This document shows positions 16,975 through 24,957 of a DNA stretch of 64,000 nt, in pieces. Origin of the DNA: CAISIP01 sp965278985. GTDB lineage: Bacteria > Pseudomonadota > Gammaproteobacteria > Burkholderiales > Burkholderiaceae_C. The position numbers and the translations under genes are program-made. Location: NCBI GenBank assembly GCA_965278985.1, contig OZ257131.1:124001-188000 (forward strand). Direction: 5' to 3'. Every line of letters begins with the position of its first letter. The first letter of the stretch is position 1. The notes below the pieces were generated by a model that searched no databases, was not told the origin of the DNA, and saw nothing but the letters and a program-made list of their open reading frames with translations.

Positions 16975-17640
16975 TCAGGGGCGTTTCACCAGCACCATCT
17001 GGCTGTTGTCACGGGTCATCTGGAAACGAGACAGGAAGCTGTTGCCAAGCAGCACGAAGGGCATGGGGCTGCTGGTGACGATGGCATCCACGTCGCGCAC
17101 CTCCACATCGTTCAGCCGCACCGAACCCAGCTTGATGCGCCAGCCCTGGGACGTGCCGTTGGCCGTGCTGACCATGATGGGTTGGCCTTCGCGGTACTTG
17201 AGGCCCAGGCGCTCGGCATCCGTGCTTCCCACGCCGATGGCAGAGGCTCCGGTGTCGACCATGAACTGCACGGGACGCGAATTGATGGTGCCCTGGGTCA
17301 CGAAATGGCCATCGGAACTCGCGCTGAGCACGATCCGCATGCCCGACATCTCGGGCGCCGGCTGGCCCACGCTGACGGGTTGCCCACCCACCTGCAGGCT
17401 GCGGCGCTGCCCACCGATGTCCAGCACGGCGGAATTGGCGTCGGTGGACACCACCCGCACGCCATTGGCGCTTTCGCCCGGGGCGACCAGCTTGGGCTTG
17501 CCACCATCGACCACCAGCAGCGCCTTGCCACCCATCACACCGGTGAGCGACACGGCTTGTGCCCAGGCTGCCACTGGCAACGCCACCAGGACCGCTGCCA
17601 GGCAGCAGGCTGCCAGAGAGCTGGTGGCGTGTGGGGCCAA
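16975..17640 (-). CDS. Exported retropepsin-like aspartic protease
   Basis: Clan AA aspartic protease of 221 residues. An N-terminal signal peptide (LAACCLAAVLVALPVAAWAQA) directs it to the periplasm. The catalytic motif is VDTGASAIG, followed by the flap region and the hydrophobic LLGNSFLSRF that closes retropepsin folds. The only start that keeps the signal peptide is the TTG at 17640, two bases after the yajQ stop; no ATG occurs before the mature part. The short spacing suggests one transcript with yajQ. Substrates are unknown. Confidence 0.8.
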   Translation of the reverse strand: MAPHATSSLAACCLAAVLVALPVAAWAQAVSLTGVMGGKALLVVDGGKPKLVAPGESANGVRVVSTDANSAVLDIGGQRRSLQVGGQPVSVGQPAPEMSGMRIVLSASSDGHFVTQGTINSRPVQFMVDTGASAIGVGSTDAERLGLKYREGQPIMVSTANGTSQGWRIKLGSVRLNDVEVRDVDAIVTSSPMPFVLLGNSFLSRFQMTRDNSQMVLVKRP

Positions 17641-17642
17641 GC

Positions 17643-18128
17643 TCAGTCCCGGAAATTGTCGAACGACAGCGGCAGGTCGGCAACGTCCTTGCGGATCAGC
17701 GCCATGGCCGCCTGCAGGTCGTCGCGCTTGGCACCCGTGATACGTACGGCATCGCCCTGGATCGCGGCCTGCAGCTTGAGCTTGCTGTCCTTGACCATGC
17801 GCTGGATCTTCTTGGCGGTTTCGGCCTCGATGCCATTGCGCACCTTGATCACCTGCTTGACCTTGTCGCCGCCCACCTTTTCGACCTTGCCCTTGTCCAA
17901 AAAACGCACGTCCACGTTGCGCTTGGTGAGCTTGTTCCGCAGGATGTCCTCGACCTGGTTCAACTGGAACTCGGCGTCGCCCAGCAGGGTGATCTCCTTG
18001 TCCTTGAGCTCGATGCCCGCGGATGTGCCCTTGAAATCGAAACGCGTGCCGATCTCCTTCTGCGTGTTGTCGACCGCATTGCGGACTTCCACCAGATTGG
18101 CTTCGCAGACGGTATCGAACGAGGGCAT
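17643..18128 (-). CDS. yajQ: YajQ-family nucleotide-binding protein
   Basis: 161-residue member of UPF0234/YajQ, cytoplasmic proteins with two ferredoxin-like halves; in Xanthomonas and Pseudomonas a homologue binds cyclic-di-GMP and affects transcription. The family start MPSFDTVCEANLVEVRNA and the core TRFDFKG, VRFLDKG and AAIQGDAVRITGAKRDDLQ are intact. It is divergent from murB (77 bases) and followed after two bases by the periplasmic protease gene. Confidence 0.95.
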   Translation of the reverse strand: MPSFDTVCEANLVEVRNAVDNTQKEIGTRFDFKGTSAGIELKDKEITLLGDAEFQLNQVEDILRNKLTKRNVDVRFLDKGKVEKVGGDKVKQVIKVRNGIEAETAKKIQRMVKDSKLKLQAAIQGDAVRITGAKRDDLQAAMALIRKDVADLPLSFDNFRD

Positions 18129-18205
18129 GTTGGGCAGGGTTCCTTGCAGGGGTGGGAGGGATACCGCATGCGTGCCCGTCACAGGGGCGATGCGACAATC
18201 CCGGA

Positions 18206-19246
18206 ATGGTAGTCGAGAAAAATGTCCCGCTCCAGGGCTTCAATACTTTTCACATCGTGGCCAAGGCGTTTTCGCTGGTCCGCGTGCGGGGGGAGGAGGA
18301 CGTGCTGGCCCTGCTGGCCGACCCGCAATGGGCCTCGGAGCCGAAGTTCATCCTGGGCGGCGGCAGCAACATCGTGCTCACGGGCGACGTGCGGCCGCTG
18401 GTGCTCAAGGTCGAGGTCATGGGCAAGCGGCTGGTGCACGAAACACCGAAGGGTTACGTGATCGAAGCCGGTGCCGGCGAGCGCTGGCACGACCTGGTGG
18501 CCTGGTCGCTGGCGCAGGGGTTTCCCGGAATGGAGAACCTGGCCATGATCCCCGGCACCGTGGGCGCATCCCCGGTGCAGAACATCGGTGCCTACGGCGT
18601 GGAGCTGCAGGACCGCTTCGATTCGCTGGACGCCATCGACTTGCAAACCGGGGAGCAACTGACACTGGACGCCGCCCAGTGTGCCTTTGGTTACCGCGAC
18701 TCGGTGTTCAAGCATGCTGCCGCCCCCGGTGGAGGGCTGGGACTGAAAGACCGTGTGCTCATCACCCGTGTGCGCTTCTTCCTGCCCAAGCCCTGGAAGC
18801 CCGTCCTGGGCTACGCCGACCTGGAGAAGAAGATGGCCGAGCAGGGCGTGACTGCGCCCAGCGCGCAGCAGATATTCGACTGGGTCTGCGCCATTCGCCG
18901 CGCCAAGCTCCCAGACCCCGAGCAGATCGGCAACGCGGGCAGCTTCTTCAAGAACCCCACCGTCACGGCGGAGCAGTGCGCCGACATCATCCAGCGTGAA
19001 CCGCGCATCGTGCACTACCCCATGGCCAATGGCGACATCAAGCTGGCGGCCGGCTGGCTCATCGAGGCCTGCGGCTGGAAGGGCAAGGCGGTGGGCAACG
19101 CCGCCGTCTACGAGCGCCAGGCGCTGGTGCTGGTCAACCGCGGCCAGGCCACGGGCGGCGAGGTGATGACGCTGGCCGGCGCCATCCAGACCAGCGTCTA
19201 CGAGCGTTTCGGCATCCGGCTGGAGCCGGAGCCGGTGGTGGTCTGA
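18206..19246 (+). CDS. murB: UDP-N-acetylmuramate dehydrogenase MurB
   Basis: FAD enzyme that reduces UDP-GlcNAc-enolpyruvate to UDP-MurNAc with NADPH in peptidoglycan synthesis. 346 residues, type I MurB. The FAD motif LGGGSNIVLTGD, the GVEDLAMIPGTVGAS-like segment (MENLAMIPGTVGASPVQNIGA, given in part), the FGYRDSVFK motif and the catalytic Ser region NAGSFFKNP are clear. It starts at 18206 with no strong ribosome binding site. An uncharacterised membrane-anchored gene follows 12 bases downstream. Confidence 0.96.
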   Translation: MVVEKNVPLQGFNTFHIVAKAFSLVRVRGEEDVLALLADPQWASEPKFILGGGSNIVLTGDVRPLVLKVEVMGKRLVHETPKGYVIEAGAGERWHDLVAWSLAQGFPGMENLAMIPGTVGASPVQNIGAYGVELQDRFDSLDAIDLQTGEQLTLDAAQCAFGYRDSVFKHAAAPGGGLGLKDRVLITRVRFFLPKPWKPVLGYADLEKKMAEQGVTAPSAQQIFDWVCAIRRAKLPDPEQIGNAGSFFKNPTVTAEQCADIIQREPRIVHYPMANGDIKLAAGWLIEACGWKGKAVGNAAVYERQALVLVNRGQATGGEVMTLAGAIQTSVYERFGIRLEPEPVVV

Positions 19247-19258
19247 ACCTGCGCTCCG

Positions 19259-20038
19259 ATGCCGCTGCTGCCGCGCCTGAATCTGCGCCGCCGGGTGGCG
19301 TTATTGGTAGGCGGGCGGTGGCTGGTGGTGCTGGCGGGCGTGCTGGCCGTTGGGGTGTGGCGCAACAGCTGGGCGCTGGTTGGTGCCATCGTGCTGGGTG
19401 GTGTGCTGGGCATGCTGCTCAAGGCCGTGGAGCTGAGCCAACGGCGCCGCTTCGTGCGGGAGGCGCCCTTGCCGGGTTTCCTGGTGCAAAAGCTCCGCGC
19501 CGCGCACCCGCAGCTGCTGCCCCGTGACGCCGAGCTGGTGCTGCATGGCCTGCGCCAGTTCTTCATCGCCTACCTGCGCGGTGGGCGGCGCTTCGTGGCC
19601 ATGCCGTCGCGCGTGGTGGACACGGCCTGGCACGAGTTCATCCTGCACACCCGGGCCTACCAGCGCTGGTGCGCCACGGCCTTCGGCGGCATGTTGCACC
19701 ACAGCCCGGCCGAGGTGCTGGGGCGCGATGCACGGCGCAACGATGGGCTGCGCCGCAGCTGGTACTGGGCCTGCAAGGAGGAGAGCATCGACCCGCGCCA
19801 TCCGGCCCGGCTCCCGCTGCTGTTCGCGCTGGATGCGAAGTTCGCGATTGCCAACGGGTTCCGCTACGTGCCGGATTGCAGTGATATAGACCGCCAGAGT
19901 GGCTCCGGCGCCCACTGCGGCGGCGACTTCAGCGACGGTGGCAGTGGTCCGGGCGATGCGGACGGCTTGGGTGGCAGTGATGCCTCGTCGGGTGGCGACG
20001 GTGGTAGCGACGGAGGAGGGGGCTGCGGCGGCGACTGA
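19259..20038 (+). CDS. Membrane-anchored protein with GRDP-like core and Gly/Ser/Asp-rich tail
   Basis: 259 residues. Two hydrophobic helices (about 14-32 and 38-56) anchor the N-terminus. The middle contains VDTAWHEFILHTRAYQRWC, which resembles the VD..WH....H...Y..DC signature of glycine-rich-domain (GRDP, DUF1399) proteins, an assignment from memory and only moderately sure. The last 55 residues are a low-complexity tail of Gly, Ser and Asp with HCGGDFSDGG and GGGCGGD at its ends. It begins 12 bases after murB and is convergent with argG. Function is unknown. Confidence 0.7.
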   Translation: MPLLPRLNLRRRVALLVGGRWLVVLAGVLAVGVWRNSWALVGAIVLGGVLGMLLKAVELSQRRRFVREAPLPGFLVQKLRAAHPQLLPRDAELVLHGLRQFFIAYLRGGRRFVAMPSRVVDTAWHEFILHTRAYQRWCATAFGGMLHHSPAEVLGRDARRNDGLRRSWYWACKEESIDPRHPARLPLLFALDAKFAIANGFRYVPDCSDIDRQSGSGAHCGGDFSDGGSGPGDADGLGGSDASSGGDGGSDGGGGCGGD

Positions 20039-20056
20039 AGCGCCACCGCAGGCGGC

Positions 20057-21394
20057 TTACTTACTGGCTTGGGGAAGCGACGGCAGCGCGCTGTTGCCAT
20101 CCGACGACAGCAGGCCGGCCTGACTGTAGATCCTCAGCTTCGCCCGCGTGTCCACGATATCCAGGTTGCGCATCGTGAGCTGGCCGATGCGGTCGGCTGG
20201 CGAGAAGGGCGCGTCTTCCACCTTTTCCATCGACAGCCGCTCGGGCGCGTAGGTCAGGTTGGGCGACTCGGTGTTGAGCAGCGAGTAGTCGTTGCCGCGG
20301 CGCAGCTCCAGCGTCACGGTACCCGTGATGGCGCCCGCCACCCAGCGCTGGGCCGTTTCGCGCAGCATGATGGCCTGCGGGTCGAACCAGCGGCCCTGGT
20401 ACAGCAGCCGGCCCAGGCGCAGGCCGTTGATGCGGTACTGCTCGATGGTGTCCTCGTTGTGGATGCCCGTGACCAGCCGCTCGTAGGCGATGTGCAGCAG
20501 CGCCATGCCGGGGGCTTCGTAGATGCCGCGGCTCTTGGCCTCGATGATGCGGTTCTCGATCTGGTCGCTCATGCCCAAGCCGTGGCGTCCGCCGATGCGG
20601 TTGGCCTCCAGAAACAGCGCCACCGGGTCGGCGAAACGCTGGCCGTTCAGCGCCACGGGACGGCCTTCCTCGAAGGTCACGGAGACCTCTTCGGCTTTGA
20701 CTTCCACCTCGGGCTTCCAGAAGGCCACGCCCATGATGGGGTTCACGATGCGGATGCCGGAATTCAGAAACTCCAGGTCCTTGGCCTCGTGGGTCGCGCC
20801 CAGCAGGTTGGAATCGGTGGAATAGGCCTTTTCGGCGCTCATCTTGTAGCCGAAACCTTCCTTGGTCATGAAGGCCGACATCTCGGCGCGGCCGCCCAGC
20901 TCGTCGATGAAGGCCTGGTCCAGCCAGGGCTTGTAGATCTTCAGCGCGGGGTTGGTCAGCAGGCCGTAGCGGTAGAAGCGCTCGATGTCGTTGCCTTTGA
21001 AGGTCGAACCGTCACCCCAGATGTTGACGTCGTCCTCCTTCATGGCCGCCACCAGCATGGTGCCGGTCACGGCGCGACCCAGCGGCGTGGTGTTGAAGTA
21101 GGTGATGCCACCGGTGGAGATGTGGAAGGCGCCGGCCTGGATGGCCGCAATGCCTTCGTTGACCAGCTGCAGGCGGCAATCGACCAGGCGGGCTTTCTCG
21201 GCGCCGTATTCCATGGCCTTGCGCGGGATCTCGTCGTAGTCCGACTCGTCGGGCTGGCCCAGGTTGGCGGTGTAGGCATAGGGCTGCGCGCCCTTCTTCT
21301 TCATCCAGCGCAGTGCGGCGCTGGTGTCCAGGCCGCCGGAGAAGGCGATGCCGACTTTCTGGCCGAGGGGCAGGGATTGGAGGATGGTGGCCAT
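20057..21394 (-). CDS. argG: Argininosuccinate synthase
   Basis: ATP-dependent condensation of citrulline and aspartate in arginine synthesis, cytoplasmic tetramer. 445 residues, the E. coli-type (long) subclass. The ATP PP-loop is IAFSGGLDTSAAL; the citrulline/aspartate regions include GDGSTFKGNDIERF and YSTDSNLLG. The start at 21394 (MATILQSLPLGQ) fits the family; the longer frame runs into ppnP. It lies 23 bases after ppnP on the same strand. Confidence 0.96.
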   Translation of the reverse strand: MATILQSLPLGQKVGIAFSGGLDTSAALRWMKKKGAQPYAYTANLGQPDESDYDEIPRKAMEYGAEKARLVDCRLQLVNEGIAAIQAGAFHISTGGITYFNTTPLGRAVTGTMLVAAMKEDDVNIWGDGSTFKGNDIERFYRYGLLTNPALKIYKPWLDQAFIDELGGRAEMSAFMTKEGFGYKMSAEKAYSTDSNLLGATHEAKDLEFLNSGIRIVNPIMGVAFWKPEVEVKAEEVSVTFEEGRPVALNGQRFADPVALFLEANRIGGRHGLGMSDQIENRIIEAKSRGIYEAPGMALLHIAYERLVTGIHNEDTIEQYRINGLRLGRLLYQGRWFDPQAIMLRETAQRWVAGAITGTVTLELRRGNDYSLLNTESPNLTYAPERLSMEKVEDAPFSPADRIGQLTMRNLDIVDTRAKLRIYSQAGLLSSDGNSALPSLPQASK

Positions 21395-21417
21395 GGTGTG
21401 CGGTCTCGTCGGGTGGA

Positions 21418-21741
21418 TCAGCCGTAGTGGCAGATGTAGTGGTAGGCCTCGGTCACGCGGATGTCGAACTTCGTGTTGCCGGGAACGCTGAATTTTTCTC
21501 CGGCGGACGACTTGATCCAGGTGTCTGTGCCCAGCAGCCGGTATTCGCAGGCGCCGCCCACGCATTCCATGGTCTCGGGGGCGGCGGTGCCGAAGGTCAG
21601 TGTGGCGGGCAGGATCACGCCCACGGATTTCTTTGTGCCATCGGGGAAAGTGATGGCGTGGCTCACGCACTTGCCGTCGAAATACACGCTGGCCTGGGTG
21701 GCGACGGTCACGCCGTCGAACTTCTCGGTGATCTGGGTCAT
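21418..21741 (-). CDS. ppnP: Pyrimidine/purine nucleoside phosphorylase PpnP
   Basis: Small cupin-fold enzyme (YaiE/UPF0345) that splits nucleosides with phosphate to base and ribose-1-phosphate. 107 residues, normally about 94-105. The family sequence is clear in the start (FDGVTVATQASVYFDGKCVSH), the ILPATLTFGT block and the end (FSVPGNTKFDIRV, YHYICHYG). The ATG at 21741 is used; an upstream frame to 21813 has no homologous character. It sits directly upstream of argG. Confidence 0.9.
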   Translation of the reverse strand: MTQITEKFDGVTVATQASVYFDGKCVSHAITFPDGTKKSVGVILPATLTFGTAAPETMECVGGACEYRLLGTDTWIKSSAGEKFSVPGNTKFDIRVTEAYHYICHYG

Positions 21742-21868
21742 GGGTCGGGGGCGTTGGCGCATGCGCTGCATAGCGTGCGCCTGTGCGGCAATGGTGCCCC
21801 ACCCAAGCAACATGCGGGTGGGCAGCGGCCGGGATTTTAGGGCACGGTGGCGTGGCCCCTGGCGACCC

Positions 21869-22237
21869 TCAGGCGGTGCGCCGTGCTGCCCAGTCCTCGG
21901 GTTTGAAGCCCACCGTAACCGGGCCCGTGGCCGATCCCTTCCACTCCACCAGCGGGCGCTTGACCACGCTGGGGTTGGCCAGGATCACGGGGCGCGCCGT
22001 GGCGGCATCCGCCACGCCTGCCTTGGTGGCATCGTCCAGCTTGCGCCAGGCCGTGCCCTGGCGGTTCAGCACCTTCTCCCAACCGACGCTGTGCAGCCAG
22101 TGGTCCAGGCGCTCGGGCGGCACGCCCAGGGTCTTGTAGTCGTGGAACTGGTAGGGAATGGATTGGTCGTCCAGCCATTGGCGGGCCTTCTTCACCGTGT
22201 CGCAGTTGCGGATGCCGTAGAGGATGGGGGTGGTCAT
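21869..22237 (-). CDS. ArsC/Spx-like reductase family protein (YffB type)
   Basis: Thioredoxin-fold protein of 122 residues in the ArsC/Spx group. It has a single N-terminal cysteine in YGIRNCDTVKKAR, the YffB pattern (GIxNCDTxKKA), and the ArsC-type C-terminal part (RPVILANPSVVKRPLVEW). The exact reaction of YffB-like proteins is not settled; glutathione-dependent thiol reduction has been proposed. It is divergent from folC across 98 bases. Confidence 0.85.
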   Translation of the reverse strand: MTTPILYGIRNCDTVKKARQWLDDQSIPYQFHDYKTLGVPPERLDHWLHSVGWEKVLNRQGTAWRKLDDATKAGVADAATARPVILANPSVVKRPLVEWKGSATGPVTVGFKPEDWAARRTA

Positions 22238-22335
22238 GGCATGGATGATGCCGCAATTGCCGTGCGCTGTTGCAGATGGCAACCCTGCAATCTCCGCGCC
22301 CAGGTCGGCTGCGAGACAATGGCGCCCCCACGAAC

Positions 22336-23616
22336 ATGGCGCCCATGAAGACACTAGACGAATGGCTCGCGCACTGCGAGCAACTGCACCCCAAGAACAT
22401 CGAACTTGGCCTGGAGCGCGTGCGCGCCGTGGCCGAGCGCATGGGCCTGGGCTTCCAGTGCCCGGTGATCACGGTGGCCGGCACCAATGGCAAGGGCTCG
22501 ACCTGCGCGATGCTCGAAGCGATCCTGCTGCAGGCGGGCTACCGCACCGGGGTCTACACCTCACCGCACCTGGTGCATTTCGAGGAGCGGCTGCGGTTGT
22601 CAGGGGATGCGGTGCAGGCACCCGCGCTGGCCGAGGCCTTCGCGCGTGTGGAGGCCGCGCGCGCCGAGGTGTCGCTGACGTACTTCGAGTTCTCCACGCT
22701 GGCCATCCTGGACGTGATGGCGCGCGCTGGCCTGGACGTGGTGATCCTGGAGGTGGGCCTGGGGGGCCGCCTGGACGCCGTGAACATCATCGACCCGGCC
22801 TGCGCGGTGATCACCAGCATCGACCTGGACCACATGGAGTTCCTGGGGCCGGACCGCGAGAGCATCGGGCGCGAGAAGGCCGGCATCATGCGACCGGGCG
22901 TGCCCGCCATCGTCAGCGACCCCATGCCGCCGCAGAGCGTGCTCGACCATGCGCGGGCGATTGGCGCGGACCTGTGGCAGTTCGGCGTGGATTTCAATTT
23001 CTCCGGAGACAAGCAGCAATGGGCCTGGGCAGGGCGCGAGCGCCGGCATGCGGGCCTGGCCTATCCGGCCTTGCGGGGCGCCAACCAGCTGGTCAATGCC
23101 AGTGGTGTGCTGGCGGCGCTTACGGCGCTGCGCGAACCCCTGCCCGTGACCGCGCAGGCCATCCGCAATGGCCTGGCGATGGTCGCGCTACCGGGGCGCT
23201 TCCAGATCGTCCCTGGCCAGCCCACGCTGGTGCTGGACGTGGCGCACAACCCGCATTCGGTGGCCGCGCTGGCCGCCAACCTGGATGCGATGGGCTTCTT
23301 CCCCACCACGCATGCGGTCTTTGGCGCCATGGCCGACAAGGACCTGGCGTTGATGCTGCAGCGGATCAAGCCCATCATCGACCGCTGGTACTTCACCGAC
23401 CTGCCCACGCCCCGCGCGCAGACTGCCGCGCGGCTCGCCGAGCAATGGGGCGGTGGTCAGGCGCAGACCTTCGCCGACCCCCTGGACGCCCTGGCCGCAG
23501 CCACGGCCGCTGCGGACCCCGCTGATAGAATCGTGGTCTTTGGCTCGTTCTATACCGTGGGTGGCGTGTTGAAAGATGGCGTCCCGCGCCTGGCCGCCAA
23601 ACACCTCCATCCCTGA
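22336..23616 (+). CDS. folC: Bifunctional dihydrofolate/folylpolyglutamate synthase
   Basis: Adds glutamate to dihydropteroate and then to folates, using ATP. 426 residues. The Mur-ligase-like ATP loop VAGTNGKGSTCAML, the omega-loop region YTSPHLVHFEER and the central EVGLGGRLDAVN are intact, as is the C-terminal DVAHNPHSV. The start could be 22336 (MAPMKTL) or 22345 (MKTL). It opens the folC-SPOR-cvpA-purF-metZ-gltX series; the SPOR gene starts 13 bases later. Confidence 0.96.
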   Translation: MAPMKTLDEWLAHCEQLHPKNIELGLERVRAVAERMGLGFQCPVITVAGTNGKGSTCAMLEAILLQAGYRTGVYTSPHLVHFEERLRLSGDAVQAPALAEAFARVEAARAEVSLTYFEFSTLAILDVMARAGLDVVILEVGLGGRLDAVNIIDPACAVITSIDLDHMEFLGPDRESIGREKAGIMRPGVPAIVSDPMPPQSVLDHARAIGADLWQFGVDFNFSGDKQQWAWAGRERRHAGLAYPALRGANQLVNASGVLAALTALREPLPVTAQAIRNGLAMVALPGRFQIVPGQPTLVLDVAHNPHSVAALAANLDAMGFFPTTHAVFGAMADKDLALMLQRIKPIIDRWYFTDLPTPRAQTAARLAEQWGGGQAQTFADPLDALAAATAAADPADRIVVFGSFYTVGGVLKDGVPRLAAKHLHP

Positions 23617-23629
23617 GCCTCCTCCCGCC

Positions 23630-24403
23630 ATGGCTTTATTCCAGCTTCGCCGGCCACGCAAGGACCAGCCTGTCGCCCCAGCCCCAGCACAGACCGTGGA
23701 AGCCCTGCGCCGGCGTGCGTTGCACCGGCTCATCGGCGCGGCCGTGCTGGTGGCAGCCGGTGTGATCGGTTTTCCGCTGGTCTTCGACAACCAGCCGCGG
23801 CCTATCCCGGTCGACCTGCCCATCGAGATCGTGGACAAGGACAAGGCGCCCGCCCTGGTGCCGCCCGCACCCGCCGTGGCCGCCGCGAAGACGGACACCG
23901 CACCGCCCGCGTCCGCAGCCATCATCACGGAAACCGAGTCCTCGGCGCCTGCGCGCACAGCCAGTGCTGCGCCAGCAGCTGCTCCTGCAGCCCCTGCGGT
24001 CGCGGAGACGCCGCCTGCCGCGCCCCGCGTGGCTGCCGCCCCTGCAGCACCACCCGCACCCGCACCCGCCGCGCCTTCTGCCAGCGCGGAAGAGGCGCGC
24101 AAGGCCCGCGCCCTGCTGGAAGGCCGCACCCCGCCACCCGCCCCATCCGCCACCGCCTCCGCGCCCGCTGCTGCCGGCCGCTTCGTGGTGCAGGTCGGTG
24201 CCTTCGCGGACGCGACCAAGTTGCGCGAAGTGCGCAGCAAGGTGGAACGGGCCGGACTGAAGACCTATACGCAGGTGGTGACCACTGCCGATGGCCCCCG
24301 TACGCGGGTGCGTGTGGGGCCCTTCGATGACCGGAACAAGGCGCAGCAGGCGGCCGACAAGATCCGGCAGCTGGAATTGGCGCCTTCCATCCTCACCTTG
24401 TAG
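23630..24403 (+). CDS. SPOR-domain membrane protein (DedD-like)
   Basis: 257-residue protein that binds denuded peptidoglycan glycans at the septum, by family. It has a short cytoplasmic start, one membrane helix (IGAAVLVAAGVIGFPLVF, about 35-52), a long Ala/Pro linker, and a C-terminal SPOR domain (GRFVVQVGAFADATK to RVRVGPFDDRNKAQQAA). This is the DedD architecture. It lies between folC and cvpA, as in other Burkholderiales and in E. coli (folC-dedD-cvpA-purF). Confidence 0.9.
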   Translation: MALFQLRRPRKDQPVAPAPAQTVEALRRRALHRLIGAAVLVAAGVIGFPLVFDNQPRPIPVDLPIEIVDKDKAPALVPPAPAVAAAKTDTAPPASAAIITETESSAPARTASAAPAAAPAAPAVAETPPAAPRVAAAPAAPPAPAPAAPSASAEEARKARALLEGRTPPPAPSATASAPAAAGRFVVQVGAFADATKLREVRSKVERAGLKTYTQVVTTADGPRTRVRVGPFDDRNKAQQAADKIRQLELAPSILTL

Positions 24404-24417
24404 GCAACGCAGACACG

Positions 24418-24900
24418 ATGGTGGTGCTCGACTGGATCGTGCTGGGTCTTTTGGCCCTCTCGATGCTCGTGGGCGCCTTGCGTGGCCTGGTCTATGAAGT
24501 ATTGTCGCTGGGGGTCTGGATCGCGGCCTTCATCGCGGCGCAGTGGTTCGCGCCAGCGGTGGCGCCCCACATGCCATTCGGAGACAGTGAGGTATTGCGC
24601 TACGGGCTGGCCTTCGTGGCGGTGTTCGCGCTGGCGGTGTTCGCAGGATCGCTGCTGACCTGGCTGGTCAGCAAGCTGTTCGCAGCAGCGGGCCTGCGGC
24701 CTGCCGACCGGGCACTGGGTGCCGTGTTCGGCCTGGCGCGCGGCGTGGTGGTGGTGTTGGCTGCGGCGGTGCTGGTGAACATGTCGCCGCTGAAGACCGA
24801 GCCCTGGTGGACAGAGGCGCGCAGCGCGGGCTGGGCCACCGAAGCCCTGGCGCACCTGCGGCCCATGTTGCCGCCGAAGTGGAATCGCTACCTGCCGTGA
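24418..24900 (+). CDS. cvpA: CvpA family membrane protein
   Basis: 160-residue inner-membrane protein named for colicin V production. Four hydrophobic segments are visible, beginning WIVLGLLALSMLVGALRGLVYEVL, with the family GLVYE motif and a conserved FG.ARG-like FGLARGVVVV segment. It is placed as usual directly upstream of purF (57 bases) and 14 bases after the SPOR gene. Its molecular role is not established. Confidence 0.93.
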   Translation: MVVLDWIVLGLLALSMLVGALRGLVYEVLSLGVWIAAFIAAQWFAPAVAPHMPFGDSEVLRYGLAFVAVFALAVFAGSLLTWLVSKLFAAAGLRPADRALGAVFGLARGVVVVLAAAVLVNMSPLKTEPWWTEARSAGWATEALAHLRPMLPPKWNRYLP

Positions 24901-24957
24901 GCGGGGGTACTTTGGGTCCGTGCTGTGCACTGGGCCCTTACTCAACGGGAACAAGCT

